The notes: a model not told the origin generated them from the letters alone. Numbered from the stretch's first letter, positions 1-10,319 are shown. The stretch is DNA of 64,000 nt from Microbacteriaceae bacterium (GCA_004297935.1 SCRE01000015.1:39598-103597), one strand, 5' to 3'. A program made the numbers and translations.

Positions 1-4
1 CCTG

Positions 5-1306
5 TTGTTCTCGATGCCGATCGCGACAGTGGCCCGCAGCACCACGCCGCTCGCCGACGCACTGTTCACGGCGGTCTCAGTCATCTGCGTCACCGGCCTG
101 TCGACGGTGGACATGGCGACGCACTGGTCCGGTTTCGGGCACGTTCTGGTGTACGTCGGCGTGCAGATCGGTGCCGTCGGCGTGCTGACACTCGCGTCCA
201 TTCTCGGCATGTTCATCTCGCGCCGGCTCGGGCTTCGCGCCAAACTGATCGCGGCGAGCGACAGCAACCCGTCACGCGTGCACGGCGGACCGGTGGCCGA
301 GGGGCAAGCGGTCCGGCTCGGAGAGATCGGCAATCTGCTGGTGACCGTCGCACTCAGCGTCGTCGTGATCGAGAGCGCAGTGGCGGTTGTCCTGTTTCCG
401 CGGATCTTGGCGCACGGTTTCCCGCTCGGCGAAGGCATCCTGAACAGCTTCTACTACTCGGCGATGGCGTTCACGAACACCGGGTTCGCGCCGAATGCCG
501 AGGGGCTCGCTCCGTTCGCGACCGACTATGTCTTTCTCGGCGCGCTGATGGTGGGCGTGTTCTGCGGAGCGATCGGTTTTCCGGTGATCTACGCGATAAT
601 GCAGAATCTGCGTCGCAGACGCGGCCATCGCCGCTGGTCGGTGCACGTGAAGCTGACGGTGGTAACGTTTGCGATCCTGTTCCTGGTCGGCGCCGTGATG
701 TACTACCTGCTCGAGCAGGACAACCCGAAGACATTCGGCGGGCTCAACCCCGGCGACGTGGTCTTCCAGTCGCTCTTCCTGTCCGCGATGACCCGATCGG
801 CCGGATTCTCCACATTCGACATGAGTCAGATGCACGGGTCGAGCCTGCTCATCACGGACATGTTGATGTTCATCGGCGGCGGCTCTGCGTCAACGGCGGG
901 CGGGATCAAGGTGACCACGCTCGCCGTGCTGTTCCTCGCGGCGTTCGCCGAGGCGCGCGGCGTCGAGCCGATGGAGGCGTTCCGGCGTCGCGTCCCCGTC
1001 GACGTCCTGCGCGTTGCGGTCAGCGTCGTGCTCTGGGGGGCGTCGATCGTCGCCGTCTCGAGCATTCTGGTGGTGCACATCACGAATGCGCCGCTGGACG
1101 ACGTGTTGTTCGACGTCATCAGCGCATTCGCGACCTGCGGCCTGTCCACGGGCGTGACCGAGCACGCGCCGGATGCGGCCGTGTACGTGCTGGCTGCCAC
1201 CATGTTCCTCGGGCGCGTTGGTACAGTGACACTCGCCGCTGCGCTTGCACAGCAGCATCGCCGTCAGCTGTACCAGCATCCAGAAGAGAGGCCGATCGTT
1301 GGTTGA
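5..1306 (+). CDS. trkH: Potassium uptake protein, TrkH/KtrB family (5' end truncated by window)
   Basis: Hydrophobic ORF with TrkH-like filter motifs (SVICVTGLSTVD, AFTNTGFAPN, SAMTRSAGFSTFD, FATCGLSTGVT); followed by a TrkA-like gene. Confidence 0.88.
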   Translation: MFSMPIATVARSTTPLADALFTAVSVICVTGLSTVDMATHWSGFGHVLVYVGVQIGAVGVLTLASILGMFISRRLGLRAKLIAASDSNPSRVHGGPVAEGQAVRLGEIGNLLVTVALSVVVIESAVAVVLFPRILAHGFPLGEGILNSFYYSAMAFTNTGFAPNAEGLAPFATDYVFLGALMVGVFCGAIGFPVIYAIMQNLRRRRGHRRWSVHVKLTVVTFAILFLVGAVMYYLLEQDNPKTFGGLNPGDVVFQSLFLSAMTRSAGFSTFDMSQMHGSSLLITDMLMFIGGGSASTAGGIKVTTLAVLFLAAFAEARGVEPMEAFRRRVPVDVLRVAVSVVLWGASIVAVSSILVVHITNAPLDDVLFDVISAFATCGLSTGVTEHAPDAAVYVLAATMFLGRVGTVTLAAALAQQHRRQLYQHPEERPIVG

Positions 1307-1340
1307 TCGCAGCAGGGTTGATCGCAGCAGAGTCGATCGA

Positions 1341-2000
1341 ATGCGGCACGACGCGCCTGTTCTCGTGATCGGCCTGGGCCGGTTCGGCGCCGGCACGGCC
1401 GGCAAGCTGGCCCGGCTCGACCGCGAGGTGCTGGCCGTCGATGCAGACGCGCTGCTGGTGCAGAAGTGGGCGGATCGAGTCACCCACACGGTTCAGGCGG
1501 ATGCCCGCTCGATCGACGCACTGCGGCAGATCGGCGGGCAGGATTTCTCGGTCGCCGTCGTTGCTGTGGGCTCCTCGATCGAAGCCAGCGTGCTGATCAC
1601 CGCCAATCTGGTCGACCTGAAGATCCCGCAGATCTGGGCGAAGGCGATTTCGCAGTCTCATGGCAAGATCCTGGAGCGGATCGGCGCCAACCACGTGATC
1701 TACCCGGAGGCAGAGGCCGGCGAACGCGTCGCCCACCTCGTCTCGGGGCGGATGCTCGACTTCATCGAGTTCGATGACGACTTCGCCCTCGTGAAGATGT
1801 ATCCGCCGAAGGCGATCCGCGGTCGCGCGCTGTCGCAGACCGAGGTGCGCAGCAAATTCCGCATCACCGTCGTCGGTGTGAAATCGCCCGGCAAGCCGTT
1901 CACCTATGCCGCGGCCGACACCGTGTTGTCCGACCACGATCTCGTCATCGTCTCCGGTACAGAAGGCGATATCGAACGTTTCGCCTCGCTCGACGACTGA
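1341..2000 (+). CDS. trkA: TrkA/KtrA family potassium channel regulatory subunit
   Basis: N-terminal Rossmann motif VLVIGLGRFGAGTAGKLARL and C-terminal TrkA-C-like region; start placed at MRHDAPVLVIG, downstream of the annotated ORF start. Confidence 0.85.
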   Translation: MRHDAPVLVIGLGRFGAGTAGKLARLDREVLAVDADALLVQKWADRVTHTVQADARSIDALRQIGGQDFSVAVVAVGSSIEASVLITANLVDLKIPQIWAKAISQSHGKILERIGANHVIYPEAEAGERVAHLVSGRMLDFIEFDDDFALVKMYPPKAIRGRALSQTEVRSKFRITVVGVKSPGKPFTYAAADTVLSDHDLVIVSGTEGDIERFASLDD

Positions 2001-2046
2001 ATCCGGTGCGGCTTCGGCACCCGGGCGGCGGCGGCGCATGCCTGTC

Positions 2047-2742
2047 TCAGATGGACGGCTGGGATGTCGCAGACGGCTCCGCGACGCTGTGCGGACGGGT
2101 GATGCGATGGGCAACCAGCCGAGCATTCTTCCCGTGTGTCGCGGTGACGACCATGATGACCTTCGAGCCGGCGGCGAAGCTCGACCGGGTGGCCGGATGC
2201 GATGCCGTACCGAACACCGTCTTCGCCGTGATCACAACCGTCGCCGTGCGACCCTGCGCCGTGGTCACCTTCCAAGTGTCCGCTCCGATCGAATCGATCG
2301 CGGCATGAACGACGTGCCGCTTCGCCGCCGCAACGGTGCGGCCGCCACGAGCACCCGGCTTGGCGGTCGCGATCGAGTGCTGAGCCGCGGGGGCCGCGGC
2401 AGACGCATTCGCATTTCCTGTTACGGCCGCACTCACCCCCCACGCTGTTCCGGCGGAAACGATGAGTATCGCGACCACTGCGCCCGCGATGGTCCAACCG
2501 AGCCAGCGGGACCGCGTCGACGATGTACCCGACGGTGCCTGGGACGCCACGGCGGCCTGCTGCACGGGCGCCCGTTGCGCGGGCCGTTGCGCAGGCGTCT
2601 GCTGCACGGGCGTGAGCGGGAGAGTCGGATATTGCCCGGTCGGTTGCGCGTCGGCCGTGTGAGCGGATGTCGCGGCCGAACGATCCGGAGCCGAGGTGTC
2701 TTCTGTGTTCTCATCAGCCATGCGATTAGCACAGCATGGCAA
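2047..2742 (-). CDS. Hypothetical single-pass membrane protein (Pro/Gln/Ala-rich N-terminus, TM helix, Ala-rich extracellular region)
   Basis: ORF with TM segment WLGWTIAGAVVAILIVSAGTAWGVSAAV. Confidence 0.55.
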   Translation of the reverse strand: MPCCANRMADENTEDTSAPDRSAATSAHTADAQPTGQYPTLPLTPVQQTPAQRPAQRAPVQQAAVASQAPSGTSSTRSRWLGWTIAGAVVAILIVSAGTAWGVSAAVTGNANASAAAPAAQHSIATAKPGARGGRTVAAAKRHVVHAAIDSIGADTWKVTTAQGRTATVVITAKTVFGTASHPATRSSFAAGSKVIMVVTATHGKNARLVAHRITRPHSVAEPSATSQPSI

Positions 2743-2744
2743 GA

Positions 2745-4136
2745 TCAGGCGTTCGACAGGCGATTGTTCGAGGAATGTAAAATCGGCAGTTCAATCCGAA
2801 AGCACGCGCCGCCCTCCGCCGCGGCACTCGCGGCGACGGTACCGCCGAGGTTGGCGACAAGCCGAGCGGCGATCGACAACCCCAATCCTGTGCCCACCGG
2901 GCGCACGCCGCGGTAGCGATCGTTCAGAACGCCGCGCTCGAACGCGACCTGGCGATCCTCCTCACTGAGTCCTGGTCCACTGTCACGCACCTCGAGTCGC
3001 GCGCTCCCCGCCTGCTCAGCGACGGCGATCACCACGATGCCGCCGACCGGGGTGACGCGCAGTGCGTTCTCGACGAGCCCGTCGATGATCTGGCGCACGC
3101 GCATCGCATCCGTTCGCACCACGATGCCGGCGTCCGGCGTCTCCACCCGCAAGTCGACTCCGACCTGGCGGCATCGGGCTCGCCACGCACCGGCGGCGGC
3201 ACCGACGAGGTCGAGCAGTTGCACGTCACCGAGTTCGATCCCGAAGTCATCGGCTTCCAGCCGCGCCAATTCGAGCAGGTCGGCCACAAACCGGTCGAGT
3301 CGAGCCGCTTCAGCAACCAACGTCTGGCCGACGGCAGCGGTCTCGTCTGCTTCGATGATCCCTTCGGCGAGCGCTTGTGCGTAGCCGCGCACCGCGGTGA
3401 GCGGTGTGCGAATTTCATGTGAGACCGCCATCAGGAACTCCCGCTGCCGGGCCTCGCTTGCCGCCAGTGCGGCGTCCAAACCGCCCAGTGCGCGGCTCAC
3501 GTCGTCGATCTCGGCGATGGTGTGCTCTTCAAGCGGAACACCACGCTGCCCGAGTGCCATCCGACGCGCCGATGCGGCCGTACGGACAAGCGGGCGCGCA
3601 ATACGCCGGGCGAGAAGCACCCCCGCGAGGATGCCGGCCAGTAGCCCGGCCACAAGAGCGAGCACCGTCCAGGGCACGAAACCCGCGCCGGCCGCACGAA
3701 TGTCGGCTATCGCACGCACGCCGACCACAGCACCGCCTCCGGGCCGCGGCACCGCCTCGACCACGACCGATTCCCCACCAGAATCACGGATGAGAGATAC
3801 TTTGCGTCCGGCGAGCACGCGTGTGGCATCCGCTCCGCTCACGAATCGCGCAGCGGCACCGGTTACGGCGCCATCGGGCGCGATCAGCGCGAAACGACCG
3901 CCGCCGGGATCGATCGTCCGCGCGTCGCGGGCCAGCACACGCGCAGTCACAAGCGGTTGCGTGCTCAACGTCACCACTTCGGCACGGAGCTGCGCGCGGG
4001 CGTCATTGACGATCGTGGCTTGGATCAACTGCACAGACACAAGAGCGCTGATCACGACGGAGATCAGCGCGACGGTGATCGTGACGAGCACGATGCGCCC
4101 GGTGAGCGAGCGCAACCAGGACGGCATCCGCCTCAC
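2745..4136 (-). CDS. Two-component sensor histidine kinase
   Basis: HAMP-like region, H-box AVSHEIRTPLTAVRGYAQ, G-box RDSGPGLSEEDRQ and GTGLGLSIAARL. Confidence 0.92.
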   Translation of the reverse strand: MRRMPSWLRSLTGRIVLVTITVALISVVISALVSVQLIQATIVNDARAQLRAEVVTLSTQPLVTARVLARDARTIDPGGGRFALIAPDGAVTGAAARFVSGADATRVLAGRKVSLIRDSGGESVVVEAVPRPGGGAVVGVRAIADIRAAGAGFVPWTVLALVAGLLAGILAGVLLARRIARPLVRTAASARRMALGQRGVPLEEHTIAEIDDVSRALGGLDAALAASEARQREFLMAVSHEIRTPLTAVRGYAQALAEGIIEADETAAVGQTLVAEAARLDRFVADLLELARLEADDFGIELGDVQLLDLVGAAAGAWRARCRQVGVDLRVETPDAGIVVRTDAMRVRQIIDGLVENALRVTPVGGIVVIAVAEQAGSARLEVRDSGPGLSEEDRQVAFERGVLNDRYRGVRPVGTGLGLSIAARLVANLGGTVAASAAAEGGACFRIELPILHSSNNRLSNA

Positions 4137-4137
4137 G

Positions 4138-4836
4138 TCAGGTCCTCGTCACGGATGCGACGTAGCCGACCCCGCGCATCGTGCGAATCGGACTGGCCGC
4201 CCCGAGTTTGACACGCAACTGCGCCACGTGCACATCGACGGTCCTGCTGCCGCTGTAGTCGGCGACGCCCCACACGAGCGAGAGCAGTTGCTCCCGCGTG
4301 AATACGCGCTCCGGCTGGGAAAGCAAGCGGTCGAGAAGGTCGAATTCGGTGGCGGTCAACTCGATCGGCGCTCCGTGTGCCGTGACGGTTCGACTGACCG
4401 GGTCGAGCGTCACCTGTCCGAGGCGACGAACGGGCGCGTCCCTCCCCGGCGCGCTGCGCCGAACGAGCCCCTTCACGCGCGCGACGAGTTCGCGCGGCGA
4501 GAACGGCTTCGTGACATAGTCATCCGCGCCGAGTTCCAGGCCGACGACACGATCGATCTCATCGTCGCGCGCGGTCACGAAGATCACCGGTGTCCAGTCG
4601 CCGTCCGCACGCAGCGCGCGGCACACCTCGATTCCGTCGAGATCGGGCAATCCGACGTCGAGGATGACCACCGCTGGACGCAACCGGCGAATCGCGGCAA
4701 GCCCGGCGTGACCACTCGCCTCGGCGTGCACGGTGAAGCCCGCGCGCTGCAAATACAGTCGCTGCAACTGCACGATCGCCGGCTCGTCTTCGACGATGAC
4801 GACCAGCCCCTTGTCTTCAGCCACGACATCATCCAA
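4138..4836 (-). CDS. OmpR-family response regulator
   Basis: Receiver domain (VVIVEDEP, VVILDVGLPDLDG, DDYVTKPFSPRELVARV) and winged-helix C-terminus (TMRGVGYVAS); adjacent to the kinase. Confidence 0.93.
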   Translation of the reverse strand: MDDVVAEDKGLVVIVEDEPAIVQLQRLYLQRAGFTVHAEASGHAGLAAIRRLRPAVVILDVGLPDLDGIEVCRALRADGDWTPVIFVTARDDEIDRVVGLELGADDYVTKPFSPRELVARVKGLVRRSAPGRDAPVRRLGQVTLDPVSRTVTAHGAPIELTATEFDLLDRLLSQPERVFTREQLLSLVWGVADYSGSRTVDVHVAQLRVKLGAASPIRTMRGVGYVASVTRT

Positions 4837-4857
4837 CCCGCGGATGCCCTCCCGCGG

Positions 4858-5709
4858 CTATGAACCGGCTGCGAGTTCTCGTGCTCTGACCAGCGCAGCA
4901 TCCGTCGCCCGGTCGAACAGGCCCTTGAGATCTGCGGACTCGAGCACGGCAACCGCGCGCTCGGTCGTTCCCTTCGGGCTCGTCACCTGGATGCGCAGTT
5001 CGCGAGGCGTGCTCTCGGAGTGTGCGAGTAACTCGGACGCGCCAAGGAAGGTTCCATTGACCAATCGTGCCGCCTGCTCCGGGCTGAAACCCTTGTCGAT
5101 CGCGGTGGCCGTCAACTGTTCGATCAGGTAGAACACGTAGGCAGGGCCCGAACCGGAGATCGTGCTGAGAGCATCCAGTTGGTTCTCGGGCACCTCGATC
5201 ACTTCGCCGACCGTCTCGAACAGGGCACGTGCGAGCGCAAGATCCCCCTCACTCGAGCGGCTGCCGGCGCTGATTCCGGTCACCGCGCGCCCGACGATCG
5301 CCGGGGTGTTCGGCATCGAACGCACCACGACGACGGATGTCGGCAGCGCCGCCTCGAACGTCGCCGCCGTCACGCCGGCCGCCACGCTGATCACGAGCGC
5401 GCCGGGCGCGATGGCATCCGCGATCTCAGCGAGCAGGTCGGGAACCATCGCCGGCTTCACTGCGACGAGCACGATACCGGCCCCTTGGACCGCACGCCGA
5501 TTGGCCTGTGCGTCATCGGCGGTCGCGTACGCGGTCACCCCCGGCAGGCCGGCGAGCTCGGCCGCCTTCGCGGCGCTTCGGTTCGTCACGCGGATGCCGC
5601 CGTCGACCAGGGTCCCCGGCTTCAGCAGCCCGCTCAGAATGGCCTTGCCCATCGATCCGGCGCCGAGGATCGCAATTGTGGGCAAGCTCGCTGCGTGGTC
5701 AACACTCAT
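4858..5709 (-). CDS. proC: Pyrroline-5-carboxylate reductase
   Basis: N-terminal IAILGAGSMGKAILSGLL; C-terminal SGSGPAYVFYLIEQLTATAIDKGFSPEQAARL. Confidence 0.92.
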   Translation of the reverse strand: MSVDHAASLPTIAILGAGSMGKAILSGLLKPGTLVDGGIRVTNRSAAKAAELAGLPGVTAYATADDAQANRRAVQGAGIVLVAVKPAMVPDLLAEIADAIAPGALVISVAAGVTAATFEAALPTSVVVVRSMPNTPAIVGRAVTGISAGSRSSEGDLALARALFETVGEVIEVPENQLDALSTISGSGPAYVFYLIEQLTATAIDKGFSPEQAARLVNGTFLGASELLAHSESTPRELRIQVTSPKGTTERAVAVLESADLKGLFDRATDAALVRARELAAGS

Positions 5710-5803
5710 GCGATCAGCCTATTCACCGGACGGGTCGGCCCTGCGCGCATGCAATACATTTGTGCAGAGAGTATCTGTGCAGAGAACTACGGAGAGCTAC
5801 GGA

Positions 5804-8182
5804 GTGACAACGCCGCTTGACCAGCCTGCGCTTGACCAGCCTGTGCCTGACCAGCCTGTGCTTGACCCTCCTGGCCTGGCCGTTGATTCGCCCGATCTTC
5901 TCGTGCATCTGCGCGCCGGCGGCGTCAGCGTTCTGTTGGATCTGCGCGGTGGGCTGCTGCCCGCGATCGTGCACTGGGGTGGCGAGCTGGGAGAGCTGAC
6001 CGCCGACGATGCGCTCGCGCTGACGATCGCCAATGTGGCGCCGTTGGTCAATAACGTCGTCGACGAACCGATACGACTCGCGCTGCTGCCTGAGCAGCAC
6101 ACCGGTTGGACCGGACGCCCCGGGCTGTCCGGCAGTCGCGCGGGCGGTGCGTGGTCGCCATGGTTCCGCACGACGTCACTCACGGTCGAACCGGCGAGCG
6201 CTGAGCCGCACACGCTACATGACACCGGGCTGCACGACGCGGCCCTGCACGACGCGACCCTACACGACGCGACGGCGGCGCACCAGGCTGACGCGCTGCA
6301 CGACTGTCCGCCTCAACGCGTGCGTTTCGTCAGTGTGGACGGCGGCGCACACCTGTCGATCGAGACGGCCGACGCCGTCGCGCAGCTGAGTTTGCGACTC
6401 GAATTGGAACTCGTGCCATCGGGCTTGCTCCGCACGCGGGCCACGATCACCAACGATGGCGATGACTATCAGTTGGAGGAGCTCTCCCTCGCGCTGCCGC
6501 TGCCCCCGCGCGCGCGGGAGATCCTCGATTTCGCCGGCCGGTGGAGCAAGGAGCGCGCGCCGCAGCGCCGCGAGCTCACCGTCGGCACGCACCTGCGCGA
6601 AGGACGCCACGGCCGCACCGGCGCGGACTCCGCGACTGTTCTCACCGTCGGAACACCCGGTTTCGGTTTCGCTGCCGGTGAGGTCTGGGGCTTGCACGTC
6701 GGTTTCAGCGGCAACCACCGGCACTATGCCGAGCGGTTGAGCACCGGCGATCAGGTGCTCGGCGGCGGCGAGCTGCTGCTACCCGGTGAGGTGTGCCTGC
6801 GCACAGGCGAAAGCTATACCGGGCCCTGGCTGTACGGCTCATACGGCGTCGGGCTCGACGAGCAGGCGCAGCGCTTCCACCGCTATCTGCGCGCCCGGCC
6901 GCAGCATCCGCATTCGCCGCGTCCGGTCACGCTCAACGTGTGGGAGGCCGTCTATTTCGACCACGACCTCGCCCGGCTGACCGCACTGGCCGACCGCGCC
7001 GCGACCCTCGGAGTCGAGCGTTTCGTGCTCGACGATGGGTGGTTCCGCCACCGCCGCAACGACAGGGCGGGGCTCGGCGACTGGTACGTCGACGAAACGG
7101 TGTGGCCGACCGGGCTCAGCCCGCTGGTCGACCATGTGCGCACCCTCGGCATGCAGTTCGGGCTGTGGTTCGAACCGGAGATGGTGAACTTCGATTCGGA
7201 TCTGGCCCGCGCGCATCCGGATTGGGTGATGCAGACCGGCGACCGCATCCCGGTGCCGTCACGTCACCAACAGGTGCTCAACTTGGGCCTTCCGGATGCG
7301 TTCGCCTACATTCTCGAACGGATGACCGCGATCCTCACCGAATACGACATCCCGTACATCAAATGGGACCACAACCGCGATCTCGTGGACGCCGGGACGA
7401 CTCCCGAGGGCGAACCCGGCGTGCACGCGCAGACGCTCGCCACCTACCACCTGATGGATGAGCTGAAGCGTCGCTTCCCGGGGCTCGAGATCGAATCGTG
7501 CTCGTCCGGCGGCGCGCGTGTCGATCTCGGCGTGCTCGAACGCACCGACCGGGTGTGGGTGTCCGACTGCATCGACCCGCTGGAACGGCAGCAGATGAAC
7601 CGCTGGAGTGCACAATTGCTGCCGGTGGAGCTGCTCGGTTCCCACGTTGCATCCGGTCGATCGCACACCACCGGGCGTGTGCACGACCTGGGCTTCCGCG
7701 CGGGAACCGCACTGTTCGGCCACTTCGGCATCGAGTGGGATCTGACGAAGGCCACTGACGTCGAATTCGCCCAGTTGGCTGAGTGGATCAGGTTGTACAA
7801 GGCGCAGCGGTCGTTGTTGCACTCCGGTGACCTCGTGCGGATGGATGAGAGTGATCCCGCACTGTGGATCAGTGGCGTCGTATCGGCGGACCGCTCGCAC
7901 GCGCTGTTCTCGCTGGCGTATCTCACTCTGCCTGTCGCGTTGCCGCTCGGCCGATTCACCCTCCGCGGTCTGGACCCCGATCGGCGCTATCTGGTGAAGC
8001 CGCTGACGATCGGCGGCACGTCACACGGCTATCGTGTGCCAGCCTGGTTCGAGGCTCTGGATGCCGCCGCTGCGCCACAGGGAACGGTGCTGTCAGGCCG
8101 GGCGCTGGCTTCCGTCGGGCTGCAGGCACCCGCCTCGTATCCGGAGCGGGTCTGGCTGCTGGAGCTGACCGCGGTCGACTGA
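5804..8182 (+). CDS. Alpha-galactosidase (GH36-like)
   Basis: FVLDDGWFRHRRNDRAGLGDWYVDETVWPTGL, FGLWFEPEMVN, YIKWDHNRDL, IESCSSGGARVDLGVL; GTG start proposed at 5804, downstream of the ORF-track start. Confidence 0.9.
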   Translation: MTTPLDQPALDQPVPDQPVLDPPGLAVDSPDLLVHLRAGGVSVLLDLRGGLLPAIVHWGGELGELTADDALALTIANVAPLVNNVVDEPIRLALLPEQHTGWTGRPGLSGSRAGGAWSPWFRTTSLTVEPASAEPHTLHDTGLHDAALHDATLHDATAAHQADALHDCPPQRVRFVSVDGGAHLSIETADAVAQLSLRLELELVPSGLLRTRATITNDGDDYQLEELSLALPLPPRAREILDFAGRWSKERAPQRRELTVGTHLREGRHGRTGADSATVLTVGTPGFGFAAGEVWGLHVGFSGNHRHYAERLSTGDQVLGGGELLLPGEVCLRTGESYTGPWLYGSYGVGLDEQAQRFHRYLRARPQHPHSPRPVTLNVWEAVYFDHDLARLTALADRAATLGVERFVLDDGWFRHRRNDRAGLGDWYVDETVWPTGLSPLVDHVRTLGMQFGLWFEPEMVNFDSDLARAHPDWVMQTGDRIPVPSRHQQVLNLGLPDAFAYILERMTAILTEYDIPYIKWDHNRDLVDAGTTPEGEPGVHAQTLATYHLMDELKRRFPGLEIESCSSGGARVDLGVLERTDRVWVSDCIDPLERQQMNRWSAQLLPVELLGSHVASGRSHTTGRVHDLGFRAGTALFGHFGIEWDLTKATDVEFAQLAEWIRLYKAQRSLLHSGDLVRMDESDPALWISGVVSADRSHALFSLAYLTLPVALPLGRFTLRGLDPDRRYLVKPLTIGGTSHGYRVPAWFEALDAAAAPQGTVLSGRALASVGLQAPASYPERVWLLELTAVD
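5816..5875 (+). repeat. 4 x 15-bp tandem repeat encoding L/P-DQP repeats at the alpha-galactosidase N-terminus
   Basis: cttgaccagcctgcg / cttgaccagcctgtg / cctgaccagcctgtg / cttgaccctcctggc. Confidence 0.9.
6215..6274 (+). repeat. 4 x 15-bp in-frame tandem repeat encoding LHDxx units inside alpha-galactosidase
   Basis: ctacatgacaccggg / ctgcacgacgcggcc / ctgcacgacgcgacc / ctacacgacgcgacg. Confidence 0.92.
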
Positions 8183-8235
8183 CGCAGCCCAAAGAGGCCG
8201 CGCACACCGCGCATTCGGACCTGAATACCCGCCGA

Positions 8236-9213
8236 CTACTTCACCGCGCCGGCGGTAAGTCCACGGACGAAGTATCGCTGCAAAGACAGGAACACGATCA
8301 GCGGAACAATGACCACGATGAACGACCCAGCTGCCACGAGATTCCATCCTTGGTTGTACTGACCGAGCAAACCGAGCAAACCCTGTTGGAGCACCGGATT
8401 GGCATTGCCGATGAAGATGTAGGCGACAAGGTAGTCGTTCCAGACCCACATGAACTGGAAGATCGCGAACGACGCAAGCGCCGGAATAGACATCGGGATC
8501 ACGAGACGCCAGAAGATCTGGAAATGCGAAGCCCCGTCGACACGTGCCGCTTCGATGAGGGCGTTGGGCAATGTCGACATGAAATTGCGCAGAATGAAAA
8601 TACACAATGGAAGCGCGAACGATGCGTGAACGATCCACGCTGCCGGAAAGGTGCCGGTGATCTGGATGCCGGTAAACGATGTGATGGCTTTGTAAACCTG
8701 CAGAACAGGAATCAGCGAAATCTGTACCGGCACGACGAGCAAGCCGATGATCATGGCAAAGTAGGCCTCTTTGCCACGGAACTCGAAGAATGTGAACGCG
8801 TATGCGGCGAATGCCGCGAACATCAAGGGCAGCACGGTGGCCGGAACTGCGACGGCGATACTGTTCAGGAATTCACTGCCCAGGCTCTGCCCGGTTCCAC
8901 TTCCCGAGCCCGAGAGGGCATCCGAGTAGTTAGCGATGGTCCACGGTGTCTTCGCGAGATTCGCGAACACGGTCCACCATCCTGTCGACTGAGCGTCGGT
9001 CGTGGTGCGGAAGCTGGTGACCAGTAGGCCGAACATCGGAAGAAGCCACAGCACGGCGACGACACCGAGAATCACGGTCAGGACCGGTCGGCGATTCCGT
9101 TCCGAACCGTGAGTCGAGACCGGTCGCGATTTCCGCGTCCGCCGTGCTTTTGCGGCAGTTGAGGCCTCAGCGGTGTCCGGAGTCGTGAGGTCAGGGGAAA
9201 GAATCTTGGTCAT
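8236..9213 (-). CDS. Carbohydrate ABC transporter permease (MalG-like)
   Basis: Multi-TM ORF with EAA motif EAARVDGASHFQIFWRLVIPMSIPALASF. Confidence 0.9.
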   Translation of the reverse strand: MTKILSPDLTTPDTAEASTAAKARRTRKSRPVSTHGSERNRRPVLTVILGVVAVLWLLPMFGLLVTSFRTTTDAQSTGWWTVFANLAKTPWTIANYSDALSGSGSGTGQSLGSEFLNSIAVAVPATVLPLMFAAFAAYAFTFFEFRGKEAYFAMIIGLLVVPVQISLIPVLQVYKAITSFTGIQITGTFPAAWIVHASFALPLCIFILRNFMSTLPNALIEAARVDGASHFQIFWRLVIPMSIPALASFAIFQFMWVWNDYLVAYIFIGNANPVLQQGLLGLLGQYNQGWNLVAAGSFIVVIVPLIVFLSLQRYFVRGLTAGAVK

Positions 9214-10217
9214 CGGAGCGCCTCCTGCTCACGGTACGTGCGGATCTGGTAGACGATCACCGGGACGACCGCGATGATCAAGATGACGACCACCGCCGAG
9301 GCCTTGCCCGGGTTGTTGAACGCGAAGAACTGGTTGTAGAACTCCATGCCGAGCACGTTCGTGTTGAACTGACCGCTGGTCATTGCAAACACGATGTCGA
9401 AGATCTTCATGGTGGTGATGAGCACGGTTATGAACACCGCGACGATCGTGGTCCGGATCTGAGGCACCACCACGCGCATGAACGTCTGTCGTTCGCTCGC
9501 TCCATCGATACGTGCCGCCTCGATCGTCTCTTCGGGGACCGATTTGATGGCAGCGGACAGCAGCACCATGGCGAAGCCGGCATTGAGCCAGATGACAACT
9601 GCCATGATCAGGAAGCTATTGGAGTGCGCAAACTCAGTCTGAAGCCATGCGATCGGATCGGCTTTGGTGAGGCTGGTCCAGATGGCATTGAGAAGGCCGA
9701 TCTGCGGTTGGCCCGGAGCGTTGTATGCATAGACGAACGACCAGATGCTGGCGGCGGCAATGAAACTTATCGACATCGGCAGGAAAATGATTGACTTGAA
9801 AGTCTTCTCACGCTTGGGACCGAGGCGATCTGCCAGCGTCGCGACCAGCAGGCCGATCAACACTGTGACGCCGGGAACCACGATGATCCACAGCAGGTTG
9901 TTCAGAAGCGTCTGAAGGAAGCTCGCGCTGGTGAAGAGCTGCACGTAATTCGTCAAACCGCCGAAAGACTGCAGGCCGTACTGGTCGGTCTTCAGGAAGC
10001 TTTCGTAGATCGTGAGAAATGTCGGAATCAGCAAGAACACGACGAGAAGAAGAAGCACCGGTCCGAGGAATACGTACGGGAGCAGTCGCTTATTCCACCT
10101 GGTGTTGGTCTTGGCGACGATGAGGTTGAGGCCGAGATAGACCAGAAACGAAACTGCAAGCCCGCCGACAACCGACGCAATGACACTGATGATCTGCACG
10201 AAATAACCACCTGACAA
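9210..10217 (-). CDS. Carbohydrate ABC transporter permease (MalF-like)
   Basis: EAA motif EAARIDGASERQTFMRVVVPQIRTTIVAVF; overlaps the downstream permease gene by 4 bp. Confidence 0.9.
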   Translation of the reverse strand: MSGGYFVQIISVIASVVGGLAVSFLVYLGLNLIVAKTNTRWNKRLLPYVFLGPVLLLLVVFLLIPTFLTIYESFLKTDQYGLQSFGGLTNYVQLFTSASFLQTLLNNLLWIIVVPGVTVLIGLLVATLADRLGPKREKTFKSIIFLPMSISFIAAASIWSFVYAYNAPGQPQIGLLNAIWTSLTKADPIAWLQTEFAHSNSFLIMAVVIWLNAGFAMVLLSAAIKSVPEETIEAARIDGASERQTFMRVVVPQIRTTIVAVFITVLITTMKIFDIVFAMTSGQFNTNVLGMEFYNQFFAFNNPGKASAVVVILIIAVVPVIVYQIRTYREQEALR

Positions 10218-10319
10218 CGTTGTGAGGAATGATGCGAGAGACGAAGGCGAGCGTTTCCGGCCATGATGACCGGCAAGCAGCGGCCGGCAGGATGGACGGG
10301 CGGCCGCTGCTCAGGCGGT

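Noticed and set aside
2003-2025. Possible terminator ccggtgcggcttcggcacccgg between convergent trkA and the hypothetical gene
   Set aside because: Stem needs a bulge and has no T-tract; too weak to call.
3397-4863. 488-aa plus-strand ORF opposite the histidine kinase and response regulator genes
   Set aside because: Antisense artefact of high GC: overlaps two clearly conserved genes and has Arg/Ala/Ser-rich composition with no recognisable domain.
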